From positions 1,302,001-1,366,000 of the forward strand of contig NZ_CABPSA010000001.1 in NCBI RefSeq assembly GCF_902459615.1: a stretch of DNA of 64,000 bases. Reading direction: 5' to 3'. The translations under genes were made by a program, and so were the position numbers. Below the pieces are notes generated by a model. It saw nothing but the letters and a program-made list of their open reading frames with translations, did no database searches and had not been told where the DNA came from. Position 1 is the first letter of the stretch, and each line of letters starts with the position of its first letter. Origin of the DNA: Pandoraea commovens (GTDB taxonomy: Bacteria > Pseudomonadota > Gammaproteobacteria > Burkholderiales > Burkholderiaceae). Below, one piece after another: positions 18,295 to 28,457 of the stretch.

Positions 18295-21156
18295 ATGAGC
18301 GACAGCGACAATACGCTTGCCAAGAGCTTCGAGCCGCAGGACGTCGAAGCCCACTGGGGCCCCGAATGGGAACGCCGCGGCTATGCCCGCCCGACCCTCG
18401 ACGACGCCCGCGAAGATTTCAGCATCCAGTTGCCGCCGCCGAACGTCACCGGCACGCTGCACATGGGGCACGCGTTCAACCAGACGATCATGGATGGTCT
18501 GACGCGCTACCACCGCATGAAGGGCGCGAACACCCTGTGGGTGCCGGGCACCGACCATGCGGGCATCGCCACGCAGATCGTCGTCGAGCGTCAACTCGAC
18601 GCCCAGAAGGTCTCGCGCCATGACCTCGGCCGCGAGAAGTTCACGGAACGCGTCTGGGAGTGGAAGGAGCAGTCGGGCAGCACGATCACGCGTCAGGTGC
18701 GCCGTCTCGGGGCTTCCATCGATTGGAGCCGCGAGTACTTCACGATGGACGAGAAGATGTCCAGCGCCGTGCGCGATGTGTTCGTCGCACTGTACGAGCA
18801 GGGTCTGATCTATCGCGGCAAGCGTCTCGTGAACTGGGAATCGACGCTGCTCACAGCCGTGTCCGATCTGGAAGTGGTCAGCGAGGAAGAAGAAGGCTCG
18901 CTGTGGCACATCCGCTACCCGCTCGCCGATGGCTCCGGCACGCTCACGGTCGCAACCACGCGTCCGGAAACGATGCTGGGCGACACCGCACTGATGGTGC
19001 ACCCGGAAGACGAGCGCTACAAGCACCTGATCGGCAAGTCGGCCAAGCTGCCGCTCACGGACCGTGAAATCCCGATCATCGCCGACGACTACGTCGACCT
19101 CGAATTCGGTACGGGCGTGGTGAAAGTCACCCCGGCACACGATTTCAACGACTACGCTGTCGGTCAGCGCCATAACCTGCCGCAGATCAACATCCTCACG
19201 CTCGACGCGAAGATCAACGAAAACGCGCCCGTAAAGTACCAGGGGCTGGATCGTTTCGACGCGCGCAAGCAGATCGTCGCCGACCTCGACGCGCTGGGCC
19301 TGCTCGAATCGGTCAAGCCGCACAAGCTGATGGTGCCGCGCAGCGACCGCACGGGCACGGTCATCGAACCGATGCTCACGGACCAGTGGTTCGTCGCAAT
19401 GAGCAAGCCAGCCCCCGAAGGCACGTTCCACCCCGGCAAGTCGATCACCGAAACTGCGCTCGACGTCGTGCGCAGCGGTGAGATCAAGTTCGTGCCGGAG
19501 AACTGGACGACGACCTACAACCAGTGGCTCGAGAACATTCAGGACTGGTGCATTTCCCGTCAGCTCTGGTGGGGCCATCAGATTCCGGCGTGGTACGACG
19601 ACGCAGGCAACGTGTTCGTCGCCCGCACCGAAGCCGAAGCCATCGAGAAAGCGCGTGCCGCCGGCTCCACCGGTGCGCTCAAGCGCGACGAAGACGTGCT
19701 CGACACGTGGTTCTCGTCGGCGCTCGTGCCGTTCTCGTCGCTGGGCTGGCCGCAGGAAACCCCGGAACTGAAGCACTTCCTGCCGTCGTCGGTGCTCGTG
19801 ACCGGCTTCGACATCATCTTCTTCTGGGTGGCGCGCATGGTCATGATGACCACGCACTTCACCGGCAAGGTGCCGTTCAAGACCGTGTACGTGCACGGCC
19901 TTGTGCGCGACGCCGAAGGCCAGAAGATGTCCAAGTCGAAGGGCAACACGCTCGATCCGATCGACATCGTCGACGGCGTGTCGCTCGACGCCCTGCTCGC
20001 CAAGCGCACCACGGGTCTGATGAACCCGAAGCAAGCCGCGACCATCGAGAAGAAGACCCGCAAGGAATTCCCGGAGGGCATCGCGCCGTTCGGCACCGAC
20101 GCGCTGCGCTTCACGTTCGCATCGATGGCCACGCTTGGCCGCAACATCAACTTCGATCTCGCGCGCTGCGAAGGCTATCGCAACTTCTGCAACAAGCTGT
20201 GGAACGCCACGCGCTTCGTGCTGATGAACTGCGAAGGTCAGGATTGCGGTCTCGCGCCGTGCGTGGGCGATTGCGGCCCGGAGGGTCAGCTCGACTTCTC
20301 GCGCGCCGACCGCTGGATCGTCTCGTTGCTCCAGCGCGTGGAAGCCGACGTTGCGAAGGGCTTTGCCGACTACCGCTTCGACAACATCGCCAGCGCGATC
20401 TACAAATTCGTGTGGGACGAGTACTGCGACTGGTACGTCGAACTGGCCAAGTGGCAGATTCAGAACGGCACCCCGGCGCAACAGCGCGCCACGCGCCGCA
20501 CGCTGCTGCGCGTGCTGGAAACGGTGCTGCGTCTTGCCCACCCGATCATTCCGTTCATCACCGAAGCCCTGTGGCAGAAGGTGGCCCCGCTGGCTGGCCG
20601 CTATCCGGCCGACAAGGCGCCGGGCGAAGCCAGTATCATGGTGCAGCCGTATCCGGTCGCCGATACCAGCAAGATCGACGAAAGCGACGAAGCCTGGATG
20701 CAGCAACTGAAGGCCGCCGTGGATGCATGCCGTAACCTGCGCGGCGAAATGAACCTGTCGCCGGCGCAACGCGTGCCGCTGCTGGTCGCGGGCGATGTGC
20801 CGTTCCTGACGTCGATTGCCCCGTATCTGCAAACGCTGGCGAAACTCTCGGAAGTGCAGGTGCTGGCCGACGAAGCCGCGCTCGACGCGCAGGCCGCCGG
20901 CGCGCCGCTCGCCGTGGTGGGTGCAAACAAGTTGGCATTGAAGGTCGAAATCGATGTTGCGGCCGAGCGCGAACGCCTCGGCAAGGAAGTGAAGCGCCTC
21001 GAAGGCGAGATCGCCAAATGCCACGGCAAGCTCTCCAACGAGAGTTTCGTGGCGCGCGCCCCAGCCAACGTTGTGGAACTTGAGAAGCAACGATTAGTCG
21101 ACTTTGAAGCGGTACTCGGCAAATTGCAGGCACAACTCGCCCGCCTGCCCGCCTGA
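18295..21156 (+). CDS. valS: Valyl-tRNA synthetase
   Basis: 953-residue class Ia synthetase. HIGH-type motif HMGH at residues 56-59, KMSKS at 544-548, an editing (CP1) domain between them, and the C-terminal coiled-coil arm typical of ValRS (about residues 885-950, [19 protein letters not shown] onward). Length and domain order are normal. galU follows after 29 bp. Confidence 0.97.
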   Translation: MSDSDNTLAKSFEPQDVEAHWGPEWERRGYARPTLDDAREDFSIQLPPPNVTGTLHMGHAFNQTIMDGLTRYHRMKGANTLWVPGTDHAGIATQIVVERQLDAQKVSRHDLGREKFTERVWEWKEQSGSTITRQVRRLGASIDWSREYFTMDEKMSSAVRDVFVALYEQGLIYRGKRLVNWESTLLTAVSDLEVVSEEEEGSLWHIRYPLADGSGTLTVATTRPETMLGDTALMVHPEDERYKHLIGKSAKLPLTDREIPIIADDYVDLEFGTGVVKVTPAHDFNDYAVGQRHNLPQINILTLDAKINENAPVKYQGLDRFDARKQIVADLDALGLLESVKPHKLMVPRSDRTGTVIEPMLTDQWFVAMSKPAPEGTFHPGKSITETALDVVRSGEIKFVPENWTTTYNQWLENIQDWCISRQLWWGHQIPAWYDDAGNVFVARTEAEAIEKARAAGSTGALKRDEDVLDTWFSSALVPFSSLGWPQETPELKHFLPSSVLVTGFDIIFFWVARMVMMTTHFTGKVPFKTVYVHGLVRDAEGQKMSKSKGNTLDPIDIVDGVSLDALLAKRTTGLMNPKQAATIEKKTRKEFPEGIAPFGTDALRFTFASMATLGRNINFDLARCEGYRNFCNKLWNATRFVLMNCEGQDCGLAPCVGDCGPEGQLDFSRADRWIVSLLQRVEADVAKGFADYRFDNIASAIYKFVWDEYCDWYVELAKWQIQNGTPAQQRATRRTLLRVLETVLRLAHPIIPFITEALWQKVAPLAGRYPADKAPGEASIMVQPYPVADTSKIDESDEAWMQQLKAAVDACRNLRGEMNLSPAQRVPLLVAGDVPFLTSIAPYLQTLAKLSEVQVLADEAALDAQAAGAPLAVVGANKLALKVEIDVAAERERLGKEVKRLEGEIAKCHGKLSNESFVARAPANVVELEKQRLVDFEAVLGKLQAQLARLPA

Positions 21157-21185
21157 GACGCGCAATATTCATCAGGGAGATACTA

Positions 21186-22073
21186 ATGAAAGCCATTGTG
21201 ACCAAAGCCGTCTTCCCCGTTGCGGGGCTCGGCACCCGGTTTCTGCCGGCGACCAAGGCGAGCCCCAAGGAAATGCTGCCGGTCGTGGACAAGCCGCTGA
21301 TTCAGTACGCCGTGGAAGAGGCGGCAGCGGCTGGCATCACCGAGATGATTTTCGTAACAGGCCGTAACAAGCGCGCCATCGAAGATCACTTCGATACGGC
21401 ATTCGAACTCGAAGCCGAACTCGAAGCGAAGAACAAGCAGGCGCTGCTCGACGTCGTGCATTCGATCAAGCCGCCGCACATCGATTGCTTCTATGTGCGT
21501 CAGCCGAAAGCGCTGGGTCTGGGCCACGCTGTGCTGTGCGCCGAGAAGCTGGTGGGCGACGAGCCGTTCGCCGTCATCCTTGCCGACGACTTGCTCGACG
21601 GCCAGCCGCCGGTGCTCAAGCAGATGGTCGATCTGTACAACCAGTATCACAACTCGATCATCGGCGTAGAAGAGATCCCCATCGAGCAAAGCCGCTCGTA
21701 CGGTATCGTCAAGGGCACGGACTGGGGCGAGAAGGCGATCGTCAAACTGACGGACATCGTCGAGAAGCCGGCGCCGGAAAATGCACCGTCGAATCTGGGC
21801 GTGGTTGGCCGTTATGTGCTGCGTCCGCGTATTTTCGACTGCATCCGCGAGATCGATCCGGGTTCGGGCGGCGAGATCCAACTGACGGACGCCATCCAGA
21901 AACTCATGCAGGACGAAGTCGTGCTCGCCTATCGCTACGACGGTAAGCGCTTCGATTGCGGCAGCAAGCTCGGTTATCTGAAGGCGACGGTGGAGTTCGC
22001 TCTGCGTCACCCGGAACTGAAGGACGCATTCCGCAAGTATCTGCAGGAAGATGTGCAGGGCGACCTGACCTGA
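21186..22073 (+). CDS. galU: UTP-glucose-1-phosphate uridylyltransferase
   Basis: 295-residue enzyme that makes UDP-glucose for surface polysaccharides. The nucleotide-binding motif [19 protein letters not shown] and the EKP region ([16 protein letters not shown]) are present. Start ATG 21186 has GGGAG 6-10 bp ahead. Ends at a strong terminator. Confidence 0.96.
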   Translation: MKAIVTKAVFPVAGLGTRFLPATKASPKEMLPVVDKPLIQYAVEEAAAAGITEMIFVTGRNKRAIEDHFDTAFELEAELEAKNKQALLDVVHSIKPPHIDCFYVRQPKALGLGHAVLCAEKLVGDEPFAVILADDLLDGQPPVLKQMVDLYNQYHNSIIGVEEIPIEQSRSYGIVKGTDWGEKAIVKLTDIVEKPAPENAPSNLGVVGRYVLRPRIFDCIREIDPGSGGEIQLTDAIQKLMQDEVVLAYRYDGKRFDCGSKLGYLKATVEFALRHPELKDAFRKYLQEDVQGDLT

Positions 22074-22100
22074 GCGTCTGTCACCTGCGCAAATAAAAAA

Positions 22101-22128
22101 ACCGACGGCATGTCCGTCGGTTTTTTTG
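22101..22128 (+). terminator. Rho-independent terminator after galU
   Basis: ACCGACGG CATGT CCGTCGGT then TTTTTTT. The preceding A-run makes it work on the minus strand too, for the TusA-like gene. Confidence 0.9.
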
Positions 22129-22191
22129 TGTCTGCTGTACCGCTAGGGCGTTGGCATCGATGCAATCGACGCTGACGACACCCACCGTCAA

Positions 22192-22425
22192 TCAGCGACG
22201 GCGCATCCAGAAGTGGAACGTCTTGCCATCTTCGCGCGTATCGAGCAGTTCGTTGCCGGTTTGCTTGGCGAAGGCGCTGAAATCGCGCCCCGAGCCCGGA
22301 TCGGTGGCGATGATGTGCAGCACTTCGCCGCTTTGCATTTCCGCCAGCGCCTTCTTGGCACGCAGGATCGGCAGCGGGCAGTTCAGGCCGCTCGCGTCGA
22401 CTTCTTTCTGGAATTCCATGCTCAT
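22192..22425 (-). CDS. TusA/SirA-family sulfur-carrier-like protein
   Basis: 77-residue small protein with the TusA motif DASGLNCPLPILRAKKAL, where the conserved Cys of the CPxP box carries persulfide in TusA. It may pass sulfur to thiouridine or molybdopterin pathways. ATG 22425 chosen for the GAGGGA just before it; a second ATG is at 22419. Whether it is the true TusA is not shown by context: it stands alone. Confidence 0.85.
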   Translation of the reverse strand: MSMEFQKEVDASGLNCPLPILRAKKALAEMQSGEVLHIIATDPGSGRDFSAFAKQTGNELLDTREDGKTFHFWMRRR

Positions 22426-22555
22426 GTCCCTCTCTTCGGTCTTGTTCGAATCTGTTGCGGAGTTGGCCCCGCAAATCGCGATTCTACCGTAGTCGTCGCC
22501 GAACGCTCCCGCCGACGCCCGTTTCAGCGCGTCGGCCCATCGGCGCATCCGTACG

Positions 22556-23086
22556 TCATCCAGCAATCGACATCCGCGCCGATTCGACGTATTCGACCGG
22601 CAGATTGCGCCGTCGTAGCCATTCGGCGACCGCGTGCCCGGTCCCTGCGCGCCACGGACGCACTTGATGCGGCGCGACGAGCCGGAACTCGGCCAGCTCC
22701 TCCGAGAGCTGAATATCACCGTCACAGACCGCGTGATACGCGATGATCAATTCGTTCTTGCGCATGAATTCGTAGACGCCGAGCAGTGAAATCGCATCGG
22801 CTTCCAGATTCGTCTCTTCCTTGATTTCGCGGCGAATGCCGTCTTCAGGGGTCTCGTCGCGCTCAAGAAAGCCGGTGATGAGCGCGAACATGCCTTCGGT
22901 CCACGCCGCATTGCGTGCCAGCAGAATCTGGCCACGGTATTCCACGAGCCCGGCCACGACCGGCAGCGGGTTGTCCCAGTGGACGAAACCACAGGCCGCG
23001 TCCGGACAGGCGCGGCGAATACGCCCGGCGACCTCGCGAGAATCGAGCGCAGAGGCACAGCGGGGACAAAAAATGAGTTCGTTCAT
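22556..23086 (-). CDS. Nudix hydrolase with zinc ribbon (NudC-like)
   Basis: 176-residue pyrophosphohydrolase. An N-terminal zinc ribbon has CPRC and a second Cys pair (ACPDAACGF). The Nudix box is GFLERDETPEDGIRREIKEE with the catalytic REIKEE. This layout resembles NADH pyrophosphatase-like Nudix proteins, shorter than E. coli NudC (257 residues). Substrate unknown; NAD(H) or capped RNA is possible but not shown. Confidence 0.82.
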   Translation of the reverse strand: MNELIFCPRCASALDSREVAGRIRRACPDAACGFVHWDNPLPVVAGLVEYRGQILLARNAAWTEGMFALITGFLERDETPEDGIRREIKEETNLEADAISLLGVYEFMRKNELIIAYHAVCDGDIQLSEELAEFRLVAPHQVRPWRAGTGHAVAEWLRRRNLPVEYVESARMSIAG

Positions 23087-23190
23087 GATCGTTCTTCAGC
23101 GAATCCGAACATATTAAATGAACTCATGACGCGCTGCATATTCGGCAAATTCCGAGACGCGTCCGGACCAAGCCCAAACAGGCCGTGGCG

Positions 23191-23196
23191 TATAAT
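23191..23196 (+). promoter_or_regulatory. -10 box of the ClC channel gene
   Basis: TATAAT 35 bp before the GTG at 23231. Its position argues against the upstream in-frame ATG at 23127 as the start. Confidence 0.5.
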
Positions 23197-23230
23197 CGCC
23201 GAACGTCTTTCAATTTTCGATCACGGCCCC

Positions 23231-24646
23231 GTGACTGACATTCCACCGAACGTTCCGCCCGCGTCCGACACGCCACCTCAGTCGTCCTCGCCGTCTGCAT
23301 CGCCCTCACCCGCTGCTCCTGCCACGTCGCCTAAATCGCTATCCACCCGGCTGACCCAACGTGGAGTGCGCCGCTCACGTCGTCTGTGGCACAACTATGG
23401 TGTGTTCTGGCTCGGCGCAGTGCTCGTCGGTCTGGTGTCGGTGGCCTACGCCAAGCTGGTGGACTTCGGATTCGAGCTATTCCAGCGCATGCTGACGCAT
23501 GGCTTCTGGCTGCCGCTGATCGTCACCCCGCTCGGTGCCGCGCTGGCGATATGGCTGACGCAAAAGTTCTTCCGGGGTGCCGAGGGCAGTGGCATTCCCC
23601 AGGTGATCGCAACGCTTCAGGACTCGCGTTTGTCGAAATCGCTGCTGACGCTGCGCATCATGTTCGGCAAGATCGCGATCTCGTTTCTCGGCATTCTGTG
23701 CGGCTTCACGATCGGCCGCGAAGGCCCGACCGTGCAGATCGGCGCATCGCTGATGTACGCCATGCGACGCGGGTATCGCCGCAGCAGCGTGCACATCGAG
23801 CGTCAACTGACACTGGCCGGGGCAGCGGCAGGTCTGGCGGCAGCGTTCAACACGCCGCTCGCGGGCGTCGTGTTCGCCATCGAAGAGCTGAGCCGCAGCT
23901 TCGTCGCACGCAGCAGCGGCACACTCATTACCGCCATCATCTTCTCCGGCGTCGTGGCGCTCGGCCTGCAGGGCAACTATCTCTATTTCGGCCAGATCAA
24001 GGCCATCAGCGAATTCAACTGGGCACTCATCCCGGTGCTCATCGTCGCCAGTGTGCTGACGGGCGTGGCCGGGGGACTCTTCGGCTGGTTGATGCTTAAC
24101 GTGCCGCGATGGATGCCCGCGCAACTGGTCAATTTGCGTCGCGCGCGCCCGGTGCGCTTCGCCTTCCTGTGCGGTCTGGCGATTGCGGTGATCGGCATTG
24201 TCTCAGGCGGCACCACGTTCGGCAGCGGCTACGCCGAAGCGCGGGGTTTGCTTGAGTCGCACGCGGCGCTCTCGCCGTTTTACGCCGTGCTGAAGTTTGC
24301 CGCGTTGTGCGTGTCGTATCTGTCTGGCATTCCCGGCGGGATCTTCGCACCGTCGCTGGCGATTGGTGCCGGGCTGGGGAATGTGATGGCGCACGTGACG
24401 TCCGTGATACCGCTGCCCGCGATGGCCGCGCTGTGTATGGTCGGCTATCTGGCGGCGGTGACGCAATCGCCGATTACGTCGTTTGTGATCGTCATGGAGA
24501 TGATCGACGGCCATCAGATGGTGATTCCGCTCATGGCCGTCGCACTGCTGTCGACGCAGGTCTCGAAGACCATCGCGCCGTCGTTCTATCACACTTTGGC
24601 GCACCGCTTCCTGACGCCTACGGTGCCTGCGCCGCGTCAGGCTTGA
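23231..24646 (+). CDS. clcB: ClC-family chloride channel/antiporter (ClcB-like)
   Basis: 471-residue inner-membrane ClC protein. Selectivity-filter motifs are GSGIPQVIA, GREGPTVQIGA (with the gating Glu) and GIPGGIFAPSLAIGAG. The glutamate in VVFAIEELSRSF matches the internal proton Glu of ClC antiporters, so H+/Cl- exchange is possible. A Pro/Ser-rich N-terminal tail of about 45 residues precedes the first helix. I chose GTG 23231 because it lies downstream of a -10 box; an ATG at 23127 in the same frame would add 35 residues. Confidence 0.85.
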   Translation: MTDIPPNVPPASDTPPQSSSPSASPSPAAPATSPKSLSTRLTQRGVRRSRRLWHNYGVFWLGAVLVGLVSVAYAKLVDFGFELFQRMLTHGFWLPLIVTPLGAALAIWLTQKFFRGAEGSGIPQVIATLQDSRLSKSLLTLRIMFGKIAISFLGILCGFTIGREGPTVQIGASLMYAMRRGYRRSSVHIERQLTLAGAAAGLAAAFNTPLAGVVFAIEELSRSFVARSSGTLITAIIFSGVVALGLQGNYLYFGQIKAISEFNWALIPVLIVASVLTGVAGGLFGWLMLNVPRWMPAQLVNLRRARPVRFAFLCGLAIAVIGIVSGGTTFGSGYAEARGLLESHAALSPFYAVLKFAALCVSYLSGIPGGIFAPSLAIGAGLGNVMAHVTSVIPLPAMAALCMVGYLAAVTQSPITSFVIVMEMIDGHQMVIPLMAVALLSTQVSKTIAPSFYHTLAHRFLTPTVPAPRQA

Positions 24647-24655
24647 TCGAAACTG

Positions 24656-25756
24656 CTACGCCGTCACACTCAGCGCACGGATATCTGCAGCCAGACGTTC
24701 TACCGTCTCCACACGGGTATCCCACGCGCACATGAAGCGGCAGCCGCCTGCGCCGATGAACGTATAGAAGCGCCAGCCCTTCGCGCGTAGCGCTTCGATG
24801 ACATGCGGCGGCAGTTCTGCGAACACGCCGTTGGCCTGCGTCTCGAACATGATCGATACGCCGGGAATGTCGCGGATGCGGCTCGCGAGCAACTGCGCCA
24901 TCTCGTTCGCATGCCGTGCACGGCGCAGCCACGTGTCGTTCTCCAGCATGCCGAGCCACGGCGCGGAGATGAAACGCATCTTCGAGGCCAACTGCCCCGC
25001 CTGCTTCACGCGATAAGCAAAATCCTCTGCGAGCGAGCGGTTGAAGAACACCACCGCCTCGCCGACCGGCAAACCGTTCTTCGTGCCACCGAAACACAGC
25101 ACGTCTACCCCCGCACGCCAGGTCACGTCGCCCGGATGGCAGCCGAGCGTCGCCACCGCGTTGGCAAAGCGTGCGCCGTCCATGTGCACGCGCAGGTTGC
25201 GGCGCTTGGCGACCGCCGAGATCGCTTTGACCTCATCGACCGAGTAGACGGTCCCGACCTCCGTCGCCTGCGTGAGCGTGACGACCTTGGGCTTCGGGAA
25301 GTGGATGTCCGAGCGGCGATTGATGACGGCCTCGACGGCGTCTGGCGTGAGCTTGCCGTTGTTTTCGCGACCACGTGCGGTGAGCAGCTTCGCGCCGTTG
25401 GAGAAGAACTCCGGACCACCGCACTCGTCCGTCTCGACGTGTGCCAGTTCGTGACAAATGACGGAGTGATAGGACTGCGACAGCGACGCCAGCGCAAGCG
25501 AGTTGGCCGCCGTGCCGTTGAAAACGAAGAAGACTTCGCAGTCCGTGTCGAAGAGTTGCCGGATGCCGTCGCACACGCGCTGCGTCCACGTATCGTCGCC
25601 ATATGACACTTCGTGACCGCTGGCATTCGCCTCGACCAGATAGCGCATGGCCTCGGGGCAAATCCCCGCGTAGTTGTCGGACGCGAAGTGCTGCGGCGTT
25701 TGTGCCGCGTCGGTGGACGTGATCTCAGTATTCGAAACGGACGGAGCTTGCGACAT
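24656..25756 (-). CDS. ltaE: Threonine aldolase / beta-eliminating lyase family enzyme
   Basis: 366-residue PLP enzyme of fold type I that likely cleaves L-(allo-)threonine to glycine and acetaldehyde. PLP Lys is in CFGGTKNGLPVG, and the conserved HMDGARFANA holds the PLP-binding Asp. Start ATG 25756 (MSQAPSVSNTE). It ends 10 bp from the convergent clcB stop. Low-specificity threonine aldolase is the best match; related aspartate or phenylserine lyases cannot be excluded. Confidence 0.85.
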   Translation of the reverse strand: MSQAPSVSNTEITSTDAAQTPQHFASDNYAGICPEAMRYLVEANASGHEVSYGDDTWTQRVCDGIRQLFDTDCEVFFVFNGTAANSLALASLSQSYHSVICHELAHVETDECGGPEFFSNGAKLLTARGRENNGKLTPDAVEAVINRRSDIHFPKPKVVTLTQATEVGTVYSVDEVKAISAVAKRRNLRVHMDGARFANAVATLGCHPGDVTWRAGVDVLCFGGTKNGLPVGEAVVFFNRSLAEDFAYRVKQAGQLASKMRFISAPWLGMLENDTWLRRARHANEMAQLLASRIRDIPGVSIMFETQANGVFAELPPHVIEALRAKGWRFYTFIGAGGCRFMCAWDTRVETVERLAADIRALSVTA

Positions 25757-25859
25757 GACGACCTCTTCAAGACAGCGGGAACGCCACACAACGCTCCCGC
25801 TTCAGACAGCCCGGTGACGGACACCGGCTTAACAGATTTGCGACTTCAGATTCGCGCGC

Positions 25860-26054
25860 TCACTCGGGGCGCGGATCCGACCAGAGCGTGCCTGCCGTAG
25901 ACCAGTTTTCCGGCTTGATGTCGGTGATGATGATATCGACGGACCCCGGCGTGCAACCGATCGTCTCCACTGCGGCTTGCGTAACGGCTTTGACGAACGC
26001 GCGCTTTTGCTCGACGGTGCGCCCTTCGAACATCTCGACGTGAAACGTTGGCAT
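25860..26054 (-). CDS. 4-Oxalocrotonate tautomerase-like small protein
   Basis: 64-residue protein with Pro right after the initiator Met (MPTFHVEMFEGRTVEQK), the catalytic Pro1 of the tautomerase family once Met is removed, and the family CTPGSVDIIITDI segment. These enzymes work as hexamers on enol/keto acids. It lies between an aldolase-like and a threonine-aldolase-like gene on the same strand; a shared pathway is possible but not shown. Confidence 0.88.
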   Translation of the reverse strand: MPTFHVEMFEGRTVEQKRAFVKAVTQAAVETIGCTPGSVDIIITDIKPENWSTAGTLWSDPRPE

Positions 26055-26168
26055 TGCGATCAATCTCCTGATGTCGTTATTGGAACCGGCGGCGTAGCGC
26101 TGCCGGACGTTTCCGATGCCCTGCCCGAGCGCCGCAGACAACAAGTCCGTGCGCCCTCCATCGAACGG

Positions 26169-26939
26169 TCAATCGCGAAACGAGGCGTCTATTCTATCGA
26201 GTTTGCGCAGCAGCGCAGGCCATTCCAGCACGCCCTCGATCGCGCCGCCGTCTTCGAGCTGAATCGCCGTCTTGTCCTGCACCGCCGGACTCGGCAAATT
26301 CGGCGCAGCGCCGCCCGCCAGCGCCTGCAACTGGATCTCGCAGGCCTTGATGAGCGTCGCCATCAGCACGAAGGCTTCCGCCACCGTGCGGCCGACGGTC
26401 AGCGTGCCGTGATTACGCAGCAACATCGCGGGATGCACGCCAAGCGACGTCACCAGCCGCTCGCCCTCCGACGGTGAAAACGCCAGCCCTTCATAGTCGT
26501 GATATCCGATGCGCTCGTGAAAGCGCAGCGCATGCTGCGAAATCGGCAGCAGGCCATGCGGCTGAATGGATACGGCGATACCCGCCGTGTTGTGCAGATG
26601 CATGACGCAAACGGCATCCGGGCGCGCCGCGTGCACCGCTCCGTGCAGCGCAAACCCGGTCACGTTGACGGGGTGCGCGCTCTCGCCCACGATCTCGCCG
26701 TCCATCGTGATCTTCACGAGATTCGACGCCGTCACTTCGTCGAACGCCAGCCCGAACGGATTGATGAGGAAGTGCCCCGGCTCGCCCGGCACCATCGCGG
26801 AGATGTGCGTGTAGATGAGATCGTCCCAGCCGTTCAGCGCCACGAGGCGATAGCAGGCGGCAAGATCGATGCGCACCTGACGCTCTTCGTCGCTCATAAC
26901 AGTGGCGGCCTTTCGGCCCGCCTTCAAGGTAAAAGACAT
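26169..26939 (-). CDS. Class II aldolase/adducin family protein
   Basis: 256-residue zinc-dependent lyase/epimerase fold. The metal ligands show as MHLHNTAG and LLRNHGTL, with YTHISAMVPG near the N-terminus. Such proteins act as sugar-phosphate aldolases, ribulose epimerases or dehydratases; members with the GWDDLIYTHIS start in Burkholderiales are usually uncharacterised. It precedes the tautomerase gene by 114 bp. Confidence 0.85.
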   Translation of the reverse strand: MSFTLKAGRKAATVMSDEERQVRIDLAACYRLVALNGWDDLIYTHISAMVPGEPGHFLINPFGLAFDEVTASNLVKITMDGEIVGESAHPVNVTGFALHGAVHAARPDAVCVMHLHNTAGIAVSIQPHGLLPISQHALRFHERIGYHDYEGLAFSPSEGERLVTSLGVHPAMLLRNHGTLTVGRTVAEAFVLMATLIKACEIQLQALAGGAAPNLPSPAVQDKTAIQLEDGGAIEGVLEWPALLRKLDRIDASFRD

Positions 26940-26995
26940 ACGCTTCTCTGAGGAAAGTCCGAAGATTCAAGCGAAGGCCTACCGGAGTTGTCGTA

Positions 26996-28249
26996 TCAGG
27001 GCGCGCGTTCGAGCGAACGACGCCAGTCCCACACGAAACCGATAGCCCCGAGCGCCAGCACGCCGCTGGCACACAGCAATGCCGTCGTGAATCCGCCGGT
27101 CGCGGCGACGAGCGGCGCGGCCACCAGTGGGCCGACGATCTGCCCGATGCCATAGGATGCCGTCACCAGCCCGATCAGACCATTGGCATTGTCCCCACGC
27201 AAACGTCGGCACTCGCGCACCGCGTAGACCGTAATCGCCGTGAACGGCAGCCCCACGAGCACACTCCCCATCGCGAAGCCCACGACGTTCGGCAGCACGA
27301 TGCCGATGCCCACCCCCAGCCCTTGCATGACGTAGCACACCGCGAGCAGCAAACGGTTATCCCACGCGAGCGGCGCGCGTGCCCCGATGATGGCTCCCGG
27401 AATCACCATCAGACCGAGCAGCGGGAAGAACAGGTCGGGCCACGGTGAGCCGGGCAATGCCTGACGCGCGATCACCGGCAGGAAGGTCGCCGTGATGATG
27501 TAGCCGAAGCCTGCGAAGCTGTACAGGATCGTGACGGGGATCACGCTCTCGCCGCTGCCGTGATTGATCGAGGGCGCGGCGGTGGCGGCCGTAGACTTGG
27601 CAGCGTCGGCCGACTTGGTCGCATCGACGGCCACGGGTACATCGGCCACGAACGTCCGCCAGATGACGGCCAGCAACCCCAGCGCGAGCACGCCGCACAG
27701 CAACCAGCCGCCGCGCGCAGGCCAGCCGAGCGCATCGTTCAGGCTCGCGAGCAAGCCCGTCACCACAATACCCGCGCCGGGCCCGGCAAAGATCACACCA
27801 CCGAGACTCGGCATGCGCAGCTCGGCCAGTTTGCGAAAGCCCCACCCCGCCGAGAACACCATCGCCCATGCGCTCATCACGCCCGCGAGCGTGCGCACGA
27901 TCGCCCACACGACGAACGATTCCATCAGCCCCATCGCCAACGTCAGCGCGACCGTGGCGGCGAGTGCGAAGCGAATGAGGAGCGTCGGCGTGAAGTGCAG
28001 CCACATGCACGACAACGCCCCGATGAAGTACCCCGCATAGTTCAGCGACGCGAGCCAACTGCCGTGCTGAATGTCGGTGAGATGCTCATGCAGCATGAGT
28101 GGCAGCATCGGCGTGAAAGCGAAGCGGCCGATCCCCATCGCAATCGACAAGGCGAGCATGCACGACAACGCGATGCGCCAGGCCGCGCGCTCCGGCGACG
28201 GTTGACGCAGCTTCGTGACACGGTCGGAATCGGCGAGAGTAGCTGGCAT
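26996..28249 (-). CDS. YbfB/YjiJ-family MFS transporter
   Basis: 417-residue 12-span major facilitator. The N-terminal GIGRFAFTPMLPLM is the signature of the YbfB/YjiJ family, and the loop between helices 6 and 7 is Ala/Asp-rich. Start ATG 28249 (MPATLADSD) leaves a 30-residue cytosolic tail before helix 1. Downstream aldolase and tautomerase genes share the strand, so it may import their substrate; inference only. Confidence 0.85.
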   Translation of the reverse strand: MPATLADSDRVTKLRQPSPERAAWRIALSCMLALSIAMGIGRFAFTPMLPLMLHEHLTDIQHGSWLASLNYAGYFIGALSCMWLHFTPTLLIRFALAATVALTLAMGLMESFVVWAIVRTLAGVMSAWAMVFSAGWGFRKLAELRMPSLGGVIFAGPGAGIVVTGLLASLNDALGWPARGGWLLCGVLALGLLAVIWRTFVADVPVAVDATKSADAAKSTAATAAPSINHGSGESVIPVTILYSFAGFGYIITATFLPVIARQALPGSPWPDLFFPLLGLMVIPGAIIGARAPLAWDNRLLLAVCYVMQGLGVGIGIVLPNVVGFAMGSVLVGLPFTAITVYAVRECRRLRGDNANGLIGLVTASYGIGQIVGPLVAAPLVAATGGFTTALLCASGVLALGAIGFVWDWRRSLERAP

Positions 28250-28382
28250 GGCGATGGCTGGCCCGCAGGCGAAAGAAGTTGACGTGAATCGTGGCAAATA
28301 CTTTACATGCAAACCATTGCCGAAGGTGACGGTGCCCCTGCCCCCGGCAGGGCAATAGCGCGCGCCGACCGGCCTGAAATGC

Positions 28383-28410
28383 AAAACGCGCACCGAAGTG
28401 CGCGTTTTGA
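28383..28410 (-). terminator. Bidirectional terminator after alaS
   Basis: AAAACGCGCAC / GTGCGCGTTTT with a CGAA/TTCG tetraloop. On the minus strand it lies 50 bp past the alaS stop. Confidence 0.8.
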
Positions 28411-28457
28411 TGAATCAGGCGTGAGTGAAACGAGAGATAACCCCCGTCATCGCCCCA

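Noticed and set aside
18214-21090. Very long open frame antisense to valS (over 950 codons); similar ones antisense to alaS, polA and uvrD
   Set aside because: GC-rich genes leave long open antisense frames. The sense strand carries full family motifs, and the antisense translations are His/Arg-rich with no recognisable domain.
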